Shown here: one piece after another, positions 1-5,435 of the stretch
Numbering within the stretch: position 1 is the stretch's first letter
Layout of the letters: the number at the start of each line of letters is the position of its first letter
Assembly (NCBI GenBank): GCA_028872645.1
Contig: JAPKDK010000204.1
Coordinates: forward strand, 1 to 5,435
Direction of reading: 5' to 3'
From: Verrucomicrobiota bacterium
Lineage (GTDB): Bacteria; Verrucomicrobiota; Verrucomicrobiia; Limisphaerales; UBA1100
Length of the DNA stretch: 5,435 nucleotides
The notes under the pieces: model-generated
Database searches by the model: none
What the model saw: only the letters and a program-made list of their open reading frames with translations
What the model was told of the DNA's origin: nothing
Translations under genes and position numbers: made by a program

Positions 1-90
1 CGGGCAAGCCGCCACCTCCGGGCAAGCCGCCACCTCCGGGCAAGCCGCCACCTCCGGGCAAGCCGCCACCTCCAGGCAAGCCACCGCCAC
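1..90 (-). repeat. 18-bp tandem repeat encoding GGGGLP hexapeptides
   Basis: Four identical 18-bp units lie at 1-18, 19-36, 37-54 and 55-72 (plus-strand unit cgggcaagccgccacctc). A fifth unit at 73-90 differs at several bases. On the coding minus strand each unit reads Gly-Gly-Gly-Gly-Leu-Pro in frame with the left gene. The array reaches the window edge, so the copy number is a minimum. Perfect identity of four units, including third positions, points to recent expansion by slippage or unequal recombination rather than selection on the protein alone. The unit is in frame (18 = 6 codons), so gain or loss of copies would not break the gene. Confidence 0.95.
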
Positions 91-730
91 CGGGTGCACC
101 GCCTGCGCCACCGCCGACAGGCAAACCCGTGGTAGGATCAACCTGAGGAGACCCAGCTCCACCCATGCCCATGCCCATGCCACCACCGGCACCCGTAGGC
201 AAACCTGTTACCGGATCTACTCCGCCTGCGCCACCGCCTGCGCCACCGCCTGCGACTGCGCCGCCACCCTGTCCGGCACCTCCGCCACCTTGGTTATTCG
301 GCGATCCGGGTGATAAATATGGATTAATGATAATGTTAACCCCAACGCCATCAGGATCATTAGCCTTGATGAGTGAACTAAGCACCTGAACAATATCCGT
401 CATGTTAAAATTGTCCACATTGTCCAGACGCGGAATAATAATATTCTGGAGCTTCTGCGCAATTTGTTTCCGGTTGCGGCCGCGCATCATCACGTTGCGT
501 GTCGCCACGGGATCAGGCACGCCGTTATAGTGCGGTTTTGCAATATAGCCTGATTGCATCAACACCTGAAGCGCCTGACCAGGGGACATGTTCATCTGCG
601 GTAAACCTCCACCCGGATTTGCACCGAGAGCAGGCTCCGCCGAAGGCGGCAATGCGCCTGGAACCGCAGCTTGCGCGCTGGACATCGCCAGAACGAACCC
701 CATGAATACTTGTGGCATTTTCTTCATCAT
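1..730 (-). CDS. Exported glycine-rich repeat protein with a secretin-N-domain-like segment (3' end outside the window)
   Basis: A stop-free reading frame runs leftward from ATG at 730 to the window edge: 243 codons plus one base, with the C-terminus missing. Residues 1-21 form a Sec signal peptide: two lysines (K3, K4), a hydrophobic core, and A19-Q20-A21 before a likely cut at A22. Residues about 85-137 are the only compact-looking part (QKLQNIIIPRL, then TDIVQVLSSLIKANDPDG and VNIIINP). This resembles the short secretin/TonB N-terminal (STN-like) segment of many verrucomicrobial exported proteins, where a 'P-x-(6-8)-hydrophobic-LxxL-(D)P-(G)-(I/V)N-(F/I)-(L/I)INP' pattern recurs. From about 148 onward the chain is almost all Gly with Ala, Pro, Leu and Met, and ends in GGGGLP hexapeptides. 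The start could be either Met of the Met-Met pair; no Shine-Dalgarno is visible. The open frame, signal peptide and biased composition make the gene convincing. The secretin-related role is inference; a surface or envelope structural protein is an alternative. The proline-rich plus-strand frame at 165-389 is its antisense shadow. Confidence 0.8.
   Translation of the reverse strand, partial: MMKKMPQVFMGFVLAMSSAQAAVPGALPPSAEPALGANPGGGLPQMNMSPGQALQVLMQSGYIAKPHYNGVPDPVATRNVMMRGRNRKQIAQKLQNIIIPRLDNVDNFNMTDIVQVLSSLIKANDPDGVGVNIIINPYLSPGSPNNQGGGGAGQGGGAVAGGGAGGGAGGVDPVTGLPTGAGGGMGMGMGGAGSPQVDPTTGLPVGGGAGGAPGGGGLPGGGGLPGGGGLPGGGGLPGGGGLP
101..247 (-). repeat. Degenerate repeats in the Gly-rich tail: VDPxTGLPxG twice, a 12-bp unit three times, (GM)3
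   Basis: Three smaller repeat types sit inside the left gene, before the hexapeptide array. The decapeptide VDPVTGLPTG (residues 171-180, bases 191-220) recurs as VDPTTGLPVG (residues 197-206, bases 113-142), with bases diverged mainly at third positions, so this is an older duplication. The plus-strand 12-mer gcctgcgccacc occurs exactly at 101-112, 224-235 and 236-247 and encodes Gly/Ala-rich tetrapeptides. Between the decapeptide copies, three Gly-Met dipeptides (residues 184-189) come from a 6-bp repeat near 164-180. All are in frame and keep the Gly-rich composition. Confidence 0.85.
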
Positions 731-767
731 ACTTTAAACTAGCACGTTTCGTACCATTGCGACAGGT

Positions 768-795
768 CTTTTAACCTTTTTTTCGCAGCCCTCAA
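768..795 (-). promoter_or_regulatory. Candidate promoter for the left, minus-strand gene
   Basis: Read on the minus strand, TTGAGG (795 to 790) and TAAAAG (773 to 768) are separated by 16 bases and match the sigma-70 -35 and -10 consensus at about four of six positions each. Transcription would begin near 761, giving a leader of roughly 30 bases before the ATG at 730. It overlaps the region used by the forward candidates, so the two promoters may be back to back. The match is weak, so this is only the best visible candidate. Confidence 0.18.
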
Positions 796-813
796 GGCAC
801 TAATAATTTGACG
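778..813 (+). promoter_or_regulatory. Candidate forward promoter elements for the PSCyt-DUF1501 operon
   Basis: The best -10-like hexamer on the plus strand is AATAAT at 802-807 (five of six matches to TATAAT). It has only a T-rich stretch at 778-783 where a -35 box would sit. It would start transcription near 814 and leave a leader of about 33 bases. An alternative is TTGACG at 808-813 used as -35 with TCTAAA at 830-835; this would start transcription only a few bases before the ATG at 847 and give an almost leaderless mRNA. Both are pattern matches to the sigma-70 consensus by eye, and neither is strong. Confidence 0.22.
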
Positions 814-846
814 GAAACGGGCTGAAAAGTCTAAAACAAAAACGCG

Positions 847-3800
847 ATGTGGCATTATTTTTTCACCGAAAGCGCACATTTCAGGCATTTTTTCCTTGGA
901 ATCTGGTTTTTTGTTGTGTCATCCAGCGCAGCACCGGTTGATTTCGCCAAGGAAATCCAACCCATTTTTGCCGAGCACTGCACCGAATGCCATGGGCCGG
1001 ACAAGCAAAAGGCGGGGTTAAATCTGGCTGACCCGTTCAGTTTACAGGCCGAATTGAAGTCGGGCGAACACGCCGTGGTGCCGGGCAAGCCGGGCCAAAG
1101 CGCGCTGGTTTATCGCCTCACCACACCGAATCCAGACAAACAAATGCCGCCGCCCAAAAAAGGCAAACCCCTCTCCACCACAGACATCGCCAAAATTCGC
1201 CAATGGATTTCCGAAGGCGGCAAGTGGACACAGCATTGGGCGTATCGTTCGCTGGATTCAAAACCGCCCGCGGTGAACGGCAAGACCACGGCACGCAATG
1301 AAATTGATTGGTTCGTATTTGCCAAACTAAAAGCGGCTGGGTTTTCGCCCTCCCCCACTGCTGACCGGCCCACCCTCATCAAGCGCCTCAGTTACGATTT
1401 GCTCGGGCTGCCACCCACGCCTACAGAAGTAAATGGTTTTCTTAATGACAAGTCGCCCGATGCTTACGGAAAACTTGTCAACCGACTTTTGGCATCACCG
1501 CACTTTGGCGAACGCTGGGGGCGGCATTGGCTGGACAAGGCGCGTTATGCGGACAGCGATGGGTTTGAAAAAGACAGGCCGCGAATGAACGCGTGGCGCT
1601 ATCGCGATTGGGTCATTGAGGCGATCAATTCGGATTTGCCATTTGACCAATTCACCATCGAACAACTCGCGGGCGATTTGCTGCCGAATGCAACCGAGGC
1701 CCAAAAACTCGCCACCGCCTTCAATCGCCAAACGTTAACCAACACCGAGGGCGGCACGGACAAGGAACAATGGCGCGTGGCCGCGGTGATGGATCGCGTG
1801 GAAACGCTGGGCGCGGTTTGGCTGGGGATCACGGCGGGTTGCGCGCGCTGCCACACTCACAAGTATGATCAATTCACGCAGAAGGAGTACTACCAGTTTT
1901 TCGCGTACTTCAACAATGGCGATGAAACAAACTCCAACGTCTCGCGCTCGAAACCGGAATACGAAACGTGGCTGAAAGCAAAGACCGCGCACGACGATCG
2001 CTTGGAATCGCTTCAGTCAAAAGTAGCCGCGCGCGATGCGGTGCTGAAATCGCAACTGCCGGAATTGGAAGCTGAGCTGCAGATGAGAATTGCTGCACAG
2101 AATGTTACTCCAGAGGGATTTCATCCACTTAAGTTCGTCTCGGCAAAAGGGCCCAAAGGCGTGATTTTCAAGCCGCAAAAAGACGGCTCGTTTTTGGTGA
2201 CGGGGGACAATCCGGCGAAGGCCAAGTACACGCTGGAATTTTCCACGGACGTGAAGGACATCACCGGCCTAAAGATCGAGGCTCTTCCGAACAAGTCATT
2301 GAATGCCAATGGCCCCGGCCGTACGGCGCACGGAAATTTTGTACTGAACGATATACGCGTGTACGCCACGGCCGGCCCGAAGTTTGATGCCAGGAAAAAT
2401 CGCGTTACGTTTTCGGGCGCGCGCGCGGATTTTGCGCAGGACAAATGGGCGGCCGCCAACGCCATCGATGGAAAAATCGCGGAAGGCAACCAGGGCACCG
2501 GCTGGGCGATCAGCCCGCAATTCGGCAAATCGCATCATTTGATCCTCACGACTGCGAAGGCGATTTCGTTTAAGGGCACCACAAAAATTCAAGTAGAGAT
2601 CGATCAGCAGTACGGCAGCCAACACACGCTCGGCCGATTCCGCATCACCGCGCGCATAGGACAATCGGCGGGCGACGACATTCCGCCGACAGTTGTCAAA
2701 GCGCTGGCGATTGAGCCGGCAAAGCGCGACACTAAACAGGCGGCAGCGTTGTCTGCTTATTTCCGCAAGCGAGATTCGGAGGCAAAGGCTTTGCAGGCGC
2801 AGTTGAAAAAGCCTGCGCCCGCTTCGCCGGTGATGAGTGTGCGGGTGATTTCGCAGCGCGCCAATTCCCCGCGTGTTTCACACTTGTTGCATCGGGGCGA
2901 ATTTAAGCAACCGCGCGAAAAGGTGACGCCTACCACGCTCTCCACCCTCCCCAAGGCGACCAACCGCGCTCAAGGCGACCGGCTGGACCTCGCGCGCTGG
3001 CTGGTGGATGGACACAACCCGCTGGTGCCACGCGTGACGGCCAATCACATTTGGGCCAACCTCTTTGGGGAAGGCATTGTGCGCACGGTGAACGACTTCG
3101 GCGTGCGCGGCGATGCGCCGACGCATCCGGAGTTGCTCGATTGGTTGGCGGCAGAATTAGTGAAATACAAATGGAGCCGCAAGGCAATGATTCGCCTCAT
3201 CGTCAACAGCGCCACATATCGGCAATCCTCCGCGCACCGACTGGAAATGGTCGCGCGCGATCCGGGCAATCTTTTACTGCACCGTCAAAATCGTTTTCGT
3301 GTGGAGGCGGAAATCATCCGTGACCTCAACCTCGCCGCGAGCGGATTGCTGACGCGCAAGGTCGGCGGGCCCAGCGTGTTCCCTCCCCTGCCCTCCGGCG
3401 TGGCCGCGCTTAGTTATGCGAACAATTTCAAATGGGTAACCAGCCAGGGCGAGAACCGCTATCGACGCGGGCTCTACACATTTTTCAAACGCACCTCTCC
3501 GCATCCGAACCTCATCACTTTTGACTGCCCCGACAGCAACGTCACTTGCGTCAAGCGCACCCGCTCCAACACCCCCCTCGCCGCGCTGGCCACGTTGAAC
3601 AACGAAGTGTTTATCGAAGCCGCCAAAGCATTGGCCAAGCAGTTGCTGAAAGGGAAATCCACAGACGCGGATCGCATTGCGTTGGGTTTCGAAATTTGTG
3701 TAGCACGTGAACCTTCAACCGGTGAACGCGCCGCGCTGATCAATCTCCTGAAACAAACCCGCGCCTATTACGCCGCCCACGAAGCCGAAGCCAAGGCACT

Positions 3801-3882
3801 CAACGGCAACGCGGAGGCCAGCGCTTGGGCGGCCACCGCGCGCGTGATGCTGAACCTGGACGAGTTCATCACGCGCGAATAA
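847..3882 (+). CDS. PSCyt1-PSCyt2 (DUF1549)-PSD1 (DUF1553) exported cytochrome c-like protein
   Basis: This 1011-residue protein has full family length. Residues 14-29 form a hydrophobic Sec signal ending near SSSAA; its n-region is unusual, with His and Arg but no Lys. PSCyt1 (about 33-128) has the haem motif C45-T-E-C48-H49, and M100 in QMPPPKKGKPL is the likely second axial ligand. PSCyt2/DUF1549 (about 152-357) includes YADSDGFEKDRPRMNAWRYR and a second CxxCH, C332-A-R-C335-H336, in GCARCHTHKYDQ. A charged, probably coiled-coil helix (about 375-415) and a beta-rich insert (about 430-603) follow, then another helix (about 625-655). PSD1/DUF1553 (about 710-975) has DLARWLV, NHIWANLFGEGIV and PTHPELLDWLA, and the C-terminus LNLDEFITRE is typical. 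The ATG at 847 is the first possible start after the in-frame stop at 832; no Shine-Dalgarno is seen. The protein should act outside the cytoplasm, perhaps in electron transfer coupled to oxidation of a substrate, but no reaction is established for the family. It is probably co-transcribed with the DUF1501 gene 13 bases downstream. Confidence 0.96.
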   Translation: MWHYFFTESAHFRHFFLGIWFFVVSSSAAPVDFAKEIQPIFAEHCTECHGPDKQKAGLNLADPFSLQAELKSGEHAVVPGKPGQSALVYRLTTPNPDKQMPPPKKGKPLSTTDIAKIRQWISEGGKWTQHWAYRSLDSKPPAVNGKTTARNEIDWFVFAKLKAAGFSPSPTADRPTLIKRLSYDLLGLPPTPTEVNGFLNDKSPDAYGKLVNRLLASPHFGERWGRHWLDKARYADSDGFEKDRPRMNAWRYRDWVIEAINSDLPFDQFTIEQLAGDLLPNATEAQKLATAFNRQTLTNTEGGTDKEQWRVAAVMDRVETLGAVWLGITAGCARCHTHKYDQFTQKEYYQFFAYFNNGDETNSNVSRSKPEYETWLKAKTAHDDRLESLQSKVAARDAVLKSQLPELEAELQMRIAAQNVTPEGFHPLKFVSAKGPKGVIFKPQKDGSFLVTGDNPAKAKYTLEFSTDVKDITGLKIEALPNKSLNANGPGRTAHGNFVLNDIRVYATAGPKFDARKNRVTFSGARADFAQDKWAAANAIDGKIAEGNQGTGWAISPQFGKSHHLILTTAKAISFKGTTKIQVEIDQQYGSQHTLGRFRITARIGQSAGDDIPPTVVKALAIEPAKRDTKQAAALSAYFRKRDSEAKALQAQLKKPAPASPVMSVRVISQRANSPRVSHLLHRGEFKQPREKVTPTTLSTLPKATNRAQGDRLDLARWLVDGHNPLVPRVTANHIWANLFGEGIVRTVNDFGVRGDAPTHPELLDWLAAELVKYKWSRKAMIRLIVNSATYRQSSAHRLEMVARDPGNLLLHRQNRFRVEAEIIRDLNLAASGLLTRKVGGPSVFPPLPSGVAALSYANNFKWVTSQGENRYRRGLYTFFKRTSPHPNLITFDCPDSNVTCVKRTRSNTPLAALATLNNEVFIEAAKALAKQLLKGKSTDADRIALGFEICVAREPSTGERAALINLLKQTRAYYAAHEAEAKALNGNAEASAWAATARVMLNLDEFITRE

Positions 3883-3895
3883 TTTCCCCATAAAA

Positions 3896-5362
3896 ATGAA
3901 GCGACAAGTAAATCTGCAAAGCACTCGCCGAGATTTTCTGGCGACCTCCGCCTGTGGAATTGGCGGCGTGGCGTTGTCGTCGCTGTTGCTGGAGGATGGC
4001 GCGCTCGGGGCGAAGTTTTCCAATCCGATGGCGCCGCGCAAGCCGCATTTTGACGCGAAGGCGAAAGCGTGCATCAACATTTTTATGGCGGGCGCGCCGT
4101 CGCAAATTGATTTGTTTGATCCCAAGCCAGTGCTCGCCGAACGCCACGGGCAAAAGCTGCCGAAGGAAATTTTGGACAAAGCGCGGTTTGCGTTCATCAA
4201 GCCGGCGACCGCCACGCTGCGCGGCAGCAAACGCGTCTTCAAACCGCACGGCCAATGCGGGATGGAATTGAGCGATTACCTGCCGCATCTGGGCACGGTG
4301 GCGGATGATTTGCTGCTGGTGCGGTCAATGTATTCGGAGGAATTCAATCATCACCCGGGGCAACTGCTGATGCAATGCGGCGCGTCGCGGTTTGGGCTGC
4401 CGACGATGGGCTCGTGGATGACGTACGGGCTCGGCAGCGAATCAAAAAACCTTCCCGGCTACGTGGTGCTGACAGCGGGGCGCGGTTCCAGCGGCGGGGC
4501 CACTCTTTGGCAGAGCGGCTTCCTGCCGTCCACTTACGAGGGCGTGCTCTTTCGCACGCAAGGCGAGCCGGTGCTGAATCTAGATAATCCAAAGGGCCTC
4601 CCGCCCGAATTGCAACGGCTCGGCCTCGACGCGTTGCGACAGCTCAACCAAAGTCGCTTTGAAAAAATCCACGACCCCGAAATCGCCAGCCGCATTGCGA
4701 GCTACGAACTGGCCAGCCGAATGCAGACGGCCGCGCCGGAGTTGATTGATCTTTCCAAGGAAACCACCGCCACCAAAAAAGCGTATGGACTAAATCGCCC
4801 TGAGCCAAAAGGCGGTGGACGCGGGCAGCTCGGCAACACTTATCAGGATTTTGCGCGCAACTGCCTACTCGCGCGGCGGCTCGTGGAACGCGGCGTGCGG
4901 ATCATTAACATTGTTTACGCCTCGTGGGATCACCACAGCAATCTCGATCCCGAATTAAAATTCAACGCCGGGGCGGTGGATCAGCCCATCGCTGCACTCA
5001 TCAAGGACCTCAAGCAACGCGGGATGCTCGACAGCACGATGGTCGCTTGGAGCGCGGAATTTGGCCGCACGCCGCTGGGCGAAAACCGCAATGGCCGAAC
5101 CGCCGGCACGGGGCGCGACCATCATCCTTTCTGTTTCTCAATGGCCATGGCCGGCGGCGGACTCAAGGGCGGCCAGGTTTACGGCGCCACCGATGAGATT
5201 GGCTGGAACATCACTGAGGACCCCGTGCACCCCAACGATCTCCACGCCACGATGCTCCACCAATTCGGCATCGACCACAAGCGACTCACGTATCGTTTTC
5301 AAGGCCGCGATTTCCGCCTCACCGATGTAGCCGGCAAAGTGATTCCGGAGTGGTTGGCCTAA
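3896..5362 (+). CDS. DUF1501 family protein with a twin-arginine signal (alkaline-phosphatase-like fold)
   Basis: A 488-residue protein of normal length for DUF1501 (PF07394). The N-terminus has a Tat signal: S9-T-R11-R12-D-F-L, then a weakly hydrophobic stretch (about 18-32) and a likely cut after A39 (GALGA). Family motifs in order are GAPSQIDLFDPKP (66-78), NHHPGQ (151-156), WDHHSNL (344-350), EFGRTP (388-393), GRDHHP (406-411), QVYGATDEIG (427-436) and HPNDLHATML (445-454), followed by YRFQGRDFRLTDVAG. The family is related to the alkaline phosphatase/sulfatase superfamily; the Asp and His residues in WDHH, GRDHHP and HPNDLH are candidate metal ligands (inference). No sulfatase C/S-x-P-x-R nucleophile motif is present, so it should not be called a sulfatase. 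Tat export suggests folding, perhaps with metal, before transport. The gene starts 13 bases after the PSCyt gene stop, in the usual order for this pair. The start is fixed by the Tat motif; no Shine-Dalgarno is visible. Substrate unknown. Confidence 0.96.
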   Translation: MKRQVNLQSTRRDFLATSACGIGGVALSSLLLEDGALGAKFSNPMAPRKPHFDAKAKACINIFMAGAPSQIDLFDPKPVLAERHGQKLPKEILDKARFAFIKPATATLRGSKRVFKPHGQCGMELSDYLPHLGTVADDLLLVRSMYSEEFNHHPGQLLMQCGASRFGLPTMGSWMTYGLGSESKNLPGYVVLTAGRGSSGGATLWQSGFLPSTYEGVLFRTQGEPVLNLDNPKGLPPELQRLGLDALRQLNQSRFEKIHDPEIASRIASYELASRMQTAAPELIDLSKETTATKKAYGLNRPEPKGGGRGQLGNTYQDFARNCLLARRLVERGVRIINIVYASWDHHSNLDPELKFNAGAVDQPIAALIKDLKQRGMLDSTMVAWSAEFGRTPLGENRNGRTAGTGRDHHPFCFSMAMAGGGLKGGQVYGATDEIGWNITEDPVHPNDLHATMLHQFGIDHKRLTYRFQGRDFRLTDVAGKVIPEWLA

Positions 5363-5411
5363 ACTCTCCTAAGTGATTTACAAACGCCCGCGCCTTTCGC
5401 ACACTGCGCGC
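5363..5411. other. Short spacer after the DUF1501 gene, no terminator seen
   Basis: These 49 bases contain no stem-loop followed by a T-run that would count as an intrinsic terminator. The GC-rich stretches near 5386-5394 and 5405-5412 are not followed by T residues. Transcription of the module may therefore continue into the next gene, or end by a factor-dependent route. A TAA at 5370-5372 closes the frame used by the downstream gene. Confidence 0.4.
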
Positions 5412-5435
5412 GTGATTGTCTTCCTCAACGGCCAG
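5412..5435 (+). CDS. Possible 5' end of a class IV aminotransferase gene (first 8 codons)
   Basis: A GTG at 5412 opens a frame that stays open to the window edge and reads M-I-V-F-L-N-G-Q. This closely resembles the usual N-terminus of class IV PLP-dependent aminotransferases (branched-chain or D-amino-acid aminotransferase, aminodeoxychorismate lyase type), which often begin 'M-I-x-(F/Y)-L-N-G-x-(F/L)'. The same frame is open back to a GTG at 5373, just after the TAA at 5370, so a start 13 codons earlier is possible; the family N-terminus favours 5412. Eight residues are very little evidence: the identification is pattern recall, and the frame could be a chance match. No Shine-Dalgarno is visible, as with the other genes here. 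Confidence 0.38.

Larger units (their letters stand above)
731..846. promoter_or_regulatory. Divergent intergenic region between the left gene and the PSCyt-DUF1501 operon
   Basis: These 116 bases separate two start codons that point away from each other, so promoters for both directions should lie here or overlap the gene starts. The stretch is clearly more A/T-rich than the genes, with T- and A-runs around 777-783 and 833-842. Neither ATG is preceded by a GGAGG-like ribosome binding site. An in-frame TAA at 832-834 limits upward extension of the right-hand gene, which supports the ATG at 847. No clear operator palindrome is visible; the best inverted repeat is only a 4-bp stem (764-767 with 774-777). 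Confidence 0.6.

Noticed and set aside
1..90. Regular direct repeats as a possible CRISPR array
   Set aside because: The units are contiguous with no unique spacers and encode an in-frame hexapeptide, so this is a coding tandem repeat.
165..389. Plus-strand 74-residue proline-rich frame starting MPMPMPPPAP
   Set aside because: It is the antisense of the Gly-rich tail of the minus-strand gene (Gly codons GGN read as Pro/Ala/Thr on the other strand). It has no signal peptide, no ribosome site and no recognisable domain.
499..705. Plus-strand 68-residue frame
   Set aside because: It lies entirely opposite the signal peptide and folded part of the minus-strand gene and has no motif of its own.
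764..783. Small inverted repeat (aggt / acct) followed by a T-run, resembling a terminator on the plus strand
   Set aside because: The stem is only four base pairs, and no plus-strand gene ends upstream; it sits in a divergent promoter region where a terminator is not expected.
1082..1091. Copy of cgggcaagcc, the first ten bases of the 18-bp repeat unit, inside the PSCyt gene
   Set aside because: A single ten-base match encoding ordinary Pro-Gly-Lys-Pro in another gene and frame; most likely chance.
3715..4288. Minus-strand frames of 175 and 139 residues across the junction of the two large genes
   Set aside because: They are antisense to well-supported PSCyt and DUF1501 coding sequence, have arginine-rich or low-complexity composition and show no family motif. 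GC-rich third positions readily create such long antisense frames.
3896..5362. Calling the second gene a sulfatase
   Set aside because: The C/S-x-P-x-R active-site motif of sulfatases is absent and all conserved motifs match DUF1501; only the broader fold is related.

Overview
The window looks like chromosomal DNA from a member of the Planctomycetota-Verrucomicrobiota-Chlamydiota group, most likely Verrucomicrobiota. The main reason is a two-gene module almost confined to Planctomycetes and Verrucomicrobia: a large exported protein with the domain order PSCyt1 / PSCyt2 (DUF1549) / PSD1 (DUF1553), followed by a Tat-exported DUF1501 protein. None of the genes has a recognisable Shine-Dalgarno sequence, which also fits that group. 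The phylum assignment rests on family knowledge and motif recognition, not on a search.

Layout. Positions 1-730 (minus strand) hold the first 243 codons of an exported protein that runs off the left edge. It has a Sec signal peptide, a compact segment resembling a short secretin-type N domain, and a very glycine-rich tail ending in perfect 18-bp tandem repeats (GGGGLP hexapeptides). Positions 731-846 are a divergent intergenic region, the only place for the promoters of both the left gene and the module. Positions 847-3882 (plus) encode the 1011-residue PSCyt1-PSCyt2-PSD1 protein, with two CxxCH motifs. Thirteen bases later, 3896-5362 (plus) encodes the 488-residue DUF1501 protein. The last 73 bases (5363-5435) hold no visible terminator and what looks like the first eight codons of another plus-strand gene, perhaps a class IV aminotransferase.

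How the genes work together. The two central genes are almost certainly one operon. The first product carries at least one c-type haem site and should leave the cytoplasm unfolded through Sec, because haem is attached outside. The second has a twin-arginine signal and should be exported folded, as expected for a cofactor- or metal-containing protein of alkaline-phosphatase-like fold. The pair therefore probably acts together outside the cytoplasmic membrane. Its substrate is not established; in this phylum such pairs are often found near sulfatases and polysaccharide-degradation genes, but none is visible here. The left gene is divergent, and no functional link to the module can be shown beyond the shared intergenic region and export.

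No tRNA, rRNA, CRISPR array, insertion sequence or attachment site was seen. The most unusual part of the window is the repeat-built glycine-rich tail of the left gene. The central module is a typical example of a widespread but poorly characterised system.
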